Shown here piece by piece: positions 13,601-14,242 of a stretch of 14,242 nt of DNA. The DNA comes from Actinomycetes bacterium (GTDB lineage: Bacteria > Actinomycetota > Acidimicrobiia > Acidimicrobiales > RAAP-2). Both the position numbers and the translations under genes were made by a program. The stretch spans positions 1 to 14,242 of the forward strand of contig JAJZSM010000014.1 in assembly GCA_021849765.1 (NCBI GenBank), in the 5' to 3' direction. The notes beneath the pieces were generated by a model. That model had not been told where the DNA came from and searched no databases. It saw only the letters and a list, made by a program, of their open reading frames with translations. Numbering within the stretch: position 1 is the stretch's first letter; each line of letters starts with the position of its first letter.

Positions 13601-13663
13601 CGTCACCCGCGGGGATTCGTGTCCAATGGCTGGTGCGCCTGCGCGTCAGACACTGAAGCGACA

Positions 13664-13672
13664 TGCTATTTT
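13664..13672 (+). promoter_or_regulatory. Extended -10 promoter of the sugar-binding protein gene
   Basis: TGCTATTTT has TGn followed by TATTTT in an otherwise GC-rich context, predicting transcription from about 13677-13679. No good -35 is seen, as is common with extended -10 promoters. The leader is about 80 nt long and holds an operator-like palindrome and a stem-loop before the start codon at 13759. Confidence 0.55.
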
Positions 13673-13683
13673 CACCAACTGGA

Positions 13684-13701
13684 CGTTTCGTTCACGAAAC
13701 G
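13684..13701 (+). promoter_or_regulatory. Repressor operator-like palindrome at the start of the leader
   Basis: CGTTTCGTTCACGAAACG has perfect 8-bp arms around a 2-bp centre. It begins about five bases after the predicted transcript start, a classic position for a blocking repressor. The size and symmetry suit a LacI-type or ROK-type sugar-responsive dimer, but the regulator is not in the window and its family is inference. Confidence 0.6.
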
Positions 13702-13724
13702 ACCATGAAGTGCCAAAAACAATC

Positions 13725-13740
13725 GGTGCCGCGGGGCACC
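13725..13740 (+). promoter_or_regulatory. Leader stem-loop just before the ribosome-binding site
   Basis: GGTGCC and GGCACC form a perfect 6-bp stem with a GCGG tetraloop, ending three bases before GAAGGG (13744-13749), the probable Shine-Dalgarno sequence. It leaves the ribosome-binding site free, so it more likely protects or positions the mRNA 5' region than represses translation. It is too small to call a riboswitch. Confidence 0.45.
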
Positions 13741-13758
13741 ACAGAAGGGTTGGGGAGA

Positions 13759-14242
13759 ATGAATTTTAGAACAGGAAGGGCTCTCGCGTCCGTCGCGCTG
13801 GTTGGCAGTTTTGTCATCGCCATGTTGCCGGACGTGAACAGCGCAGGAGCAGCAACCAAGACGGTATCGGCGAGCACGTTCAACACGAGCTTTTCGACCA
13901 TGAAGTTGCTCAAGGGTCTCGTGCACAAGGGTAAGGGCAGCATCGCCGTTATCCTGCCCGACACCGTGACGTCGGCTCGCTACACCGAGTTTGACGCACC
14001 GTACCTCAAGGCCGCTTTCAAGGCTGCGGGTATGACGCCCAAGCAGTACGTGGTTCAGAACGCGCAGGGTAGCCCCAGCACGCAGTACACCGACGCCCAG
14101 GCGGACATCGCCAAGGGCGCCAAGGTGCTGGTCTTGGACCCGCTCGACTCGACGACCGGAGCGGTGATTGAGGCCTACGCGCGTGCGCGCGGCGTGGCCG
14201 TCATCGACTACGACCGTCTGACTCTGGGCGGGGCTCGCAGCT
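13759..14242 (+). CDS. Periplasmic sugar-binding protein of an ABC transporter (XylF-like), 3' end off window
   Basis: The first 161 codons of a gene running off the right edge. A Sec signal peptide (about 1-31: MNFRTGRALA, hydrophobic VALVGSFVIAML, probable cleavage after SAGA) has no Cys and therefore no lipobox. The mature part is a periplasmic-binding-protein type I domain: SIAVILPDTVTSARYTEFDAPYLKAAF, then AQADIAKGAKVLVLDPLDSTTGAVIEAYARARGVAVIDYDRLTLGG. The last stretch is typical of xylose-type (XylF) binding proteins, where YDRL follows the strand at the hinge. It would deliver a sugar to an ABC permease, presumably encoded downstream. The start is ATG 13759, with GAAGGG nine bases upstream. 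The operator-like palindrome in the leader suggests sugar-dependent repression. Confidence 0.9.
   Translation, partial: MNFRTGRALASVALVGSFVIAMLPDVNSAGAATKTVSASTFNTSFSTMKLLKGLVHKGKGSIAVILPDTVTSARYTEFDAPYLKAAFKAAGMTPKQYVVQNAQGSPSTQYTDAQADIAKGAKVLVLDPLDSTTGAVIEAYARARGVAVIDYDRLTLGGARS

Noticed and set aside
13601..13660. Terminator after the oxidoreductase gene
   Set aside because: GTGTC/GACAC arms are only five bases with a loop of about 24, and no T-tract follows. No convincing terminator is visible in this gap.

Overview
The window is GC-rich, densely packed bacterial chromosome. A Wag31-type DivIVA, the order yggT - divIVA - traR/dksA-like - lspA - rluD ... dnaE, and a clear bacterial proteasome activator (Bpa/PafE) point to Actinomycetota. 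The proteasome and the gene order make this fairly firm. A deep lineage such as Acidimicrobiia is my inference only. I see no tRNA, rRNA, CRISPR array, insertion sequence or prophage. This is core chromosome rather than an accessory island.

Layout. Positions 41-3579 (+): yggT (membrane protein), divIVA (polar growth scaffold), a DksA-type zinc-finger protein with a histone-H1-like tail, lspA (lipoprotein signal peptidase) and an RluA/RluD-family pseudouridine synthase. The last three are translationally overlapped. Positions 3576-4964 (-): a group-2 sigma-70 factor with its own promoter, then an Rrf2-family regulator upstream of it. Positions 5036-9149 (+): bpa, divergent from the Rrf2 gene, then dnaE, the replicative polymerase with an intact PHP domain. 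Positions 9191-9862 (+): an unrecognised protein, convergent with a two-gene minus-strand operon (12579-9863) made of a DUF255/thioredoxin-fold protein and an unknown protein. Positions 12641-13600 (+): a Gfo/Idh/MocA oxidoreductase. From 13759 to the right edge: the start of a periplasmic sugar-binding protein with a well-formed operator and leader hairpin.

Regulatory reading. Four genes carry a -10-like hexamer whose last base lies 6-7 nt before the start codon (divIVA, the Rrf2 gene, the 9191 gene, the DUF255 gene), and bpa has a weaker match. This is the geometry of leaderless transcripts. The sigma, DksA-like, oxidoreductase and sugar-binding genes instead have leaders with Shine-Dalgarno sequences. 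The two convergent gene pairs meet with essentially no spacer, and one of them has a GC-rich stem-loop spanning both stop codons.

Most worth a second look: the sigma factor's altered promoter-contact residues, the H1-tail/helix/DksA composite protein, the Rrf2-bpa divergent pair, and the operator/hairpin leader of the sugar-binding gene. I did not find a convincing wholly new multi-gene system.
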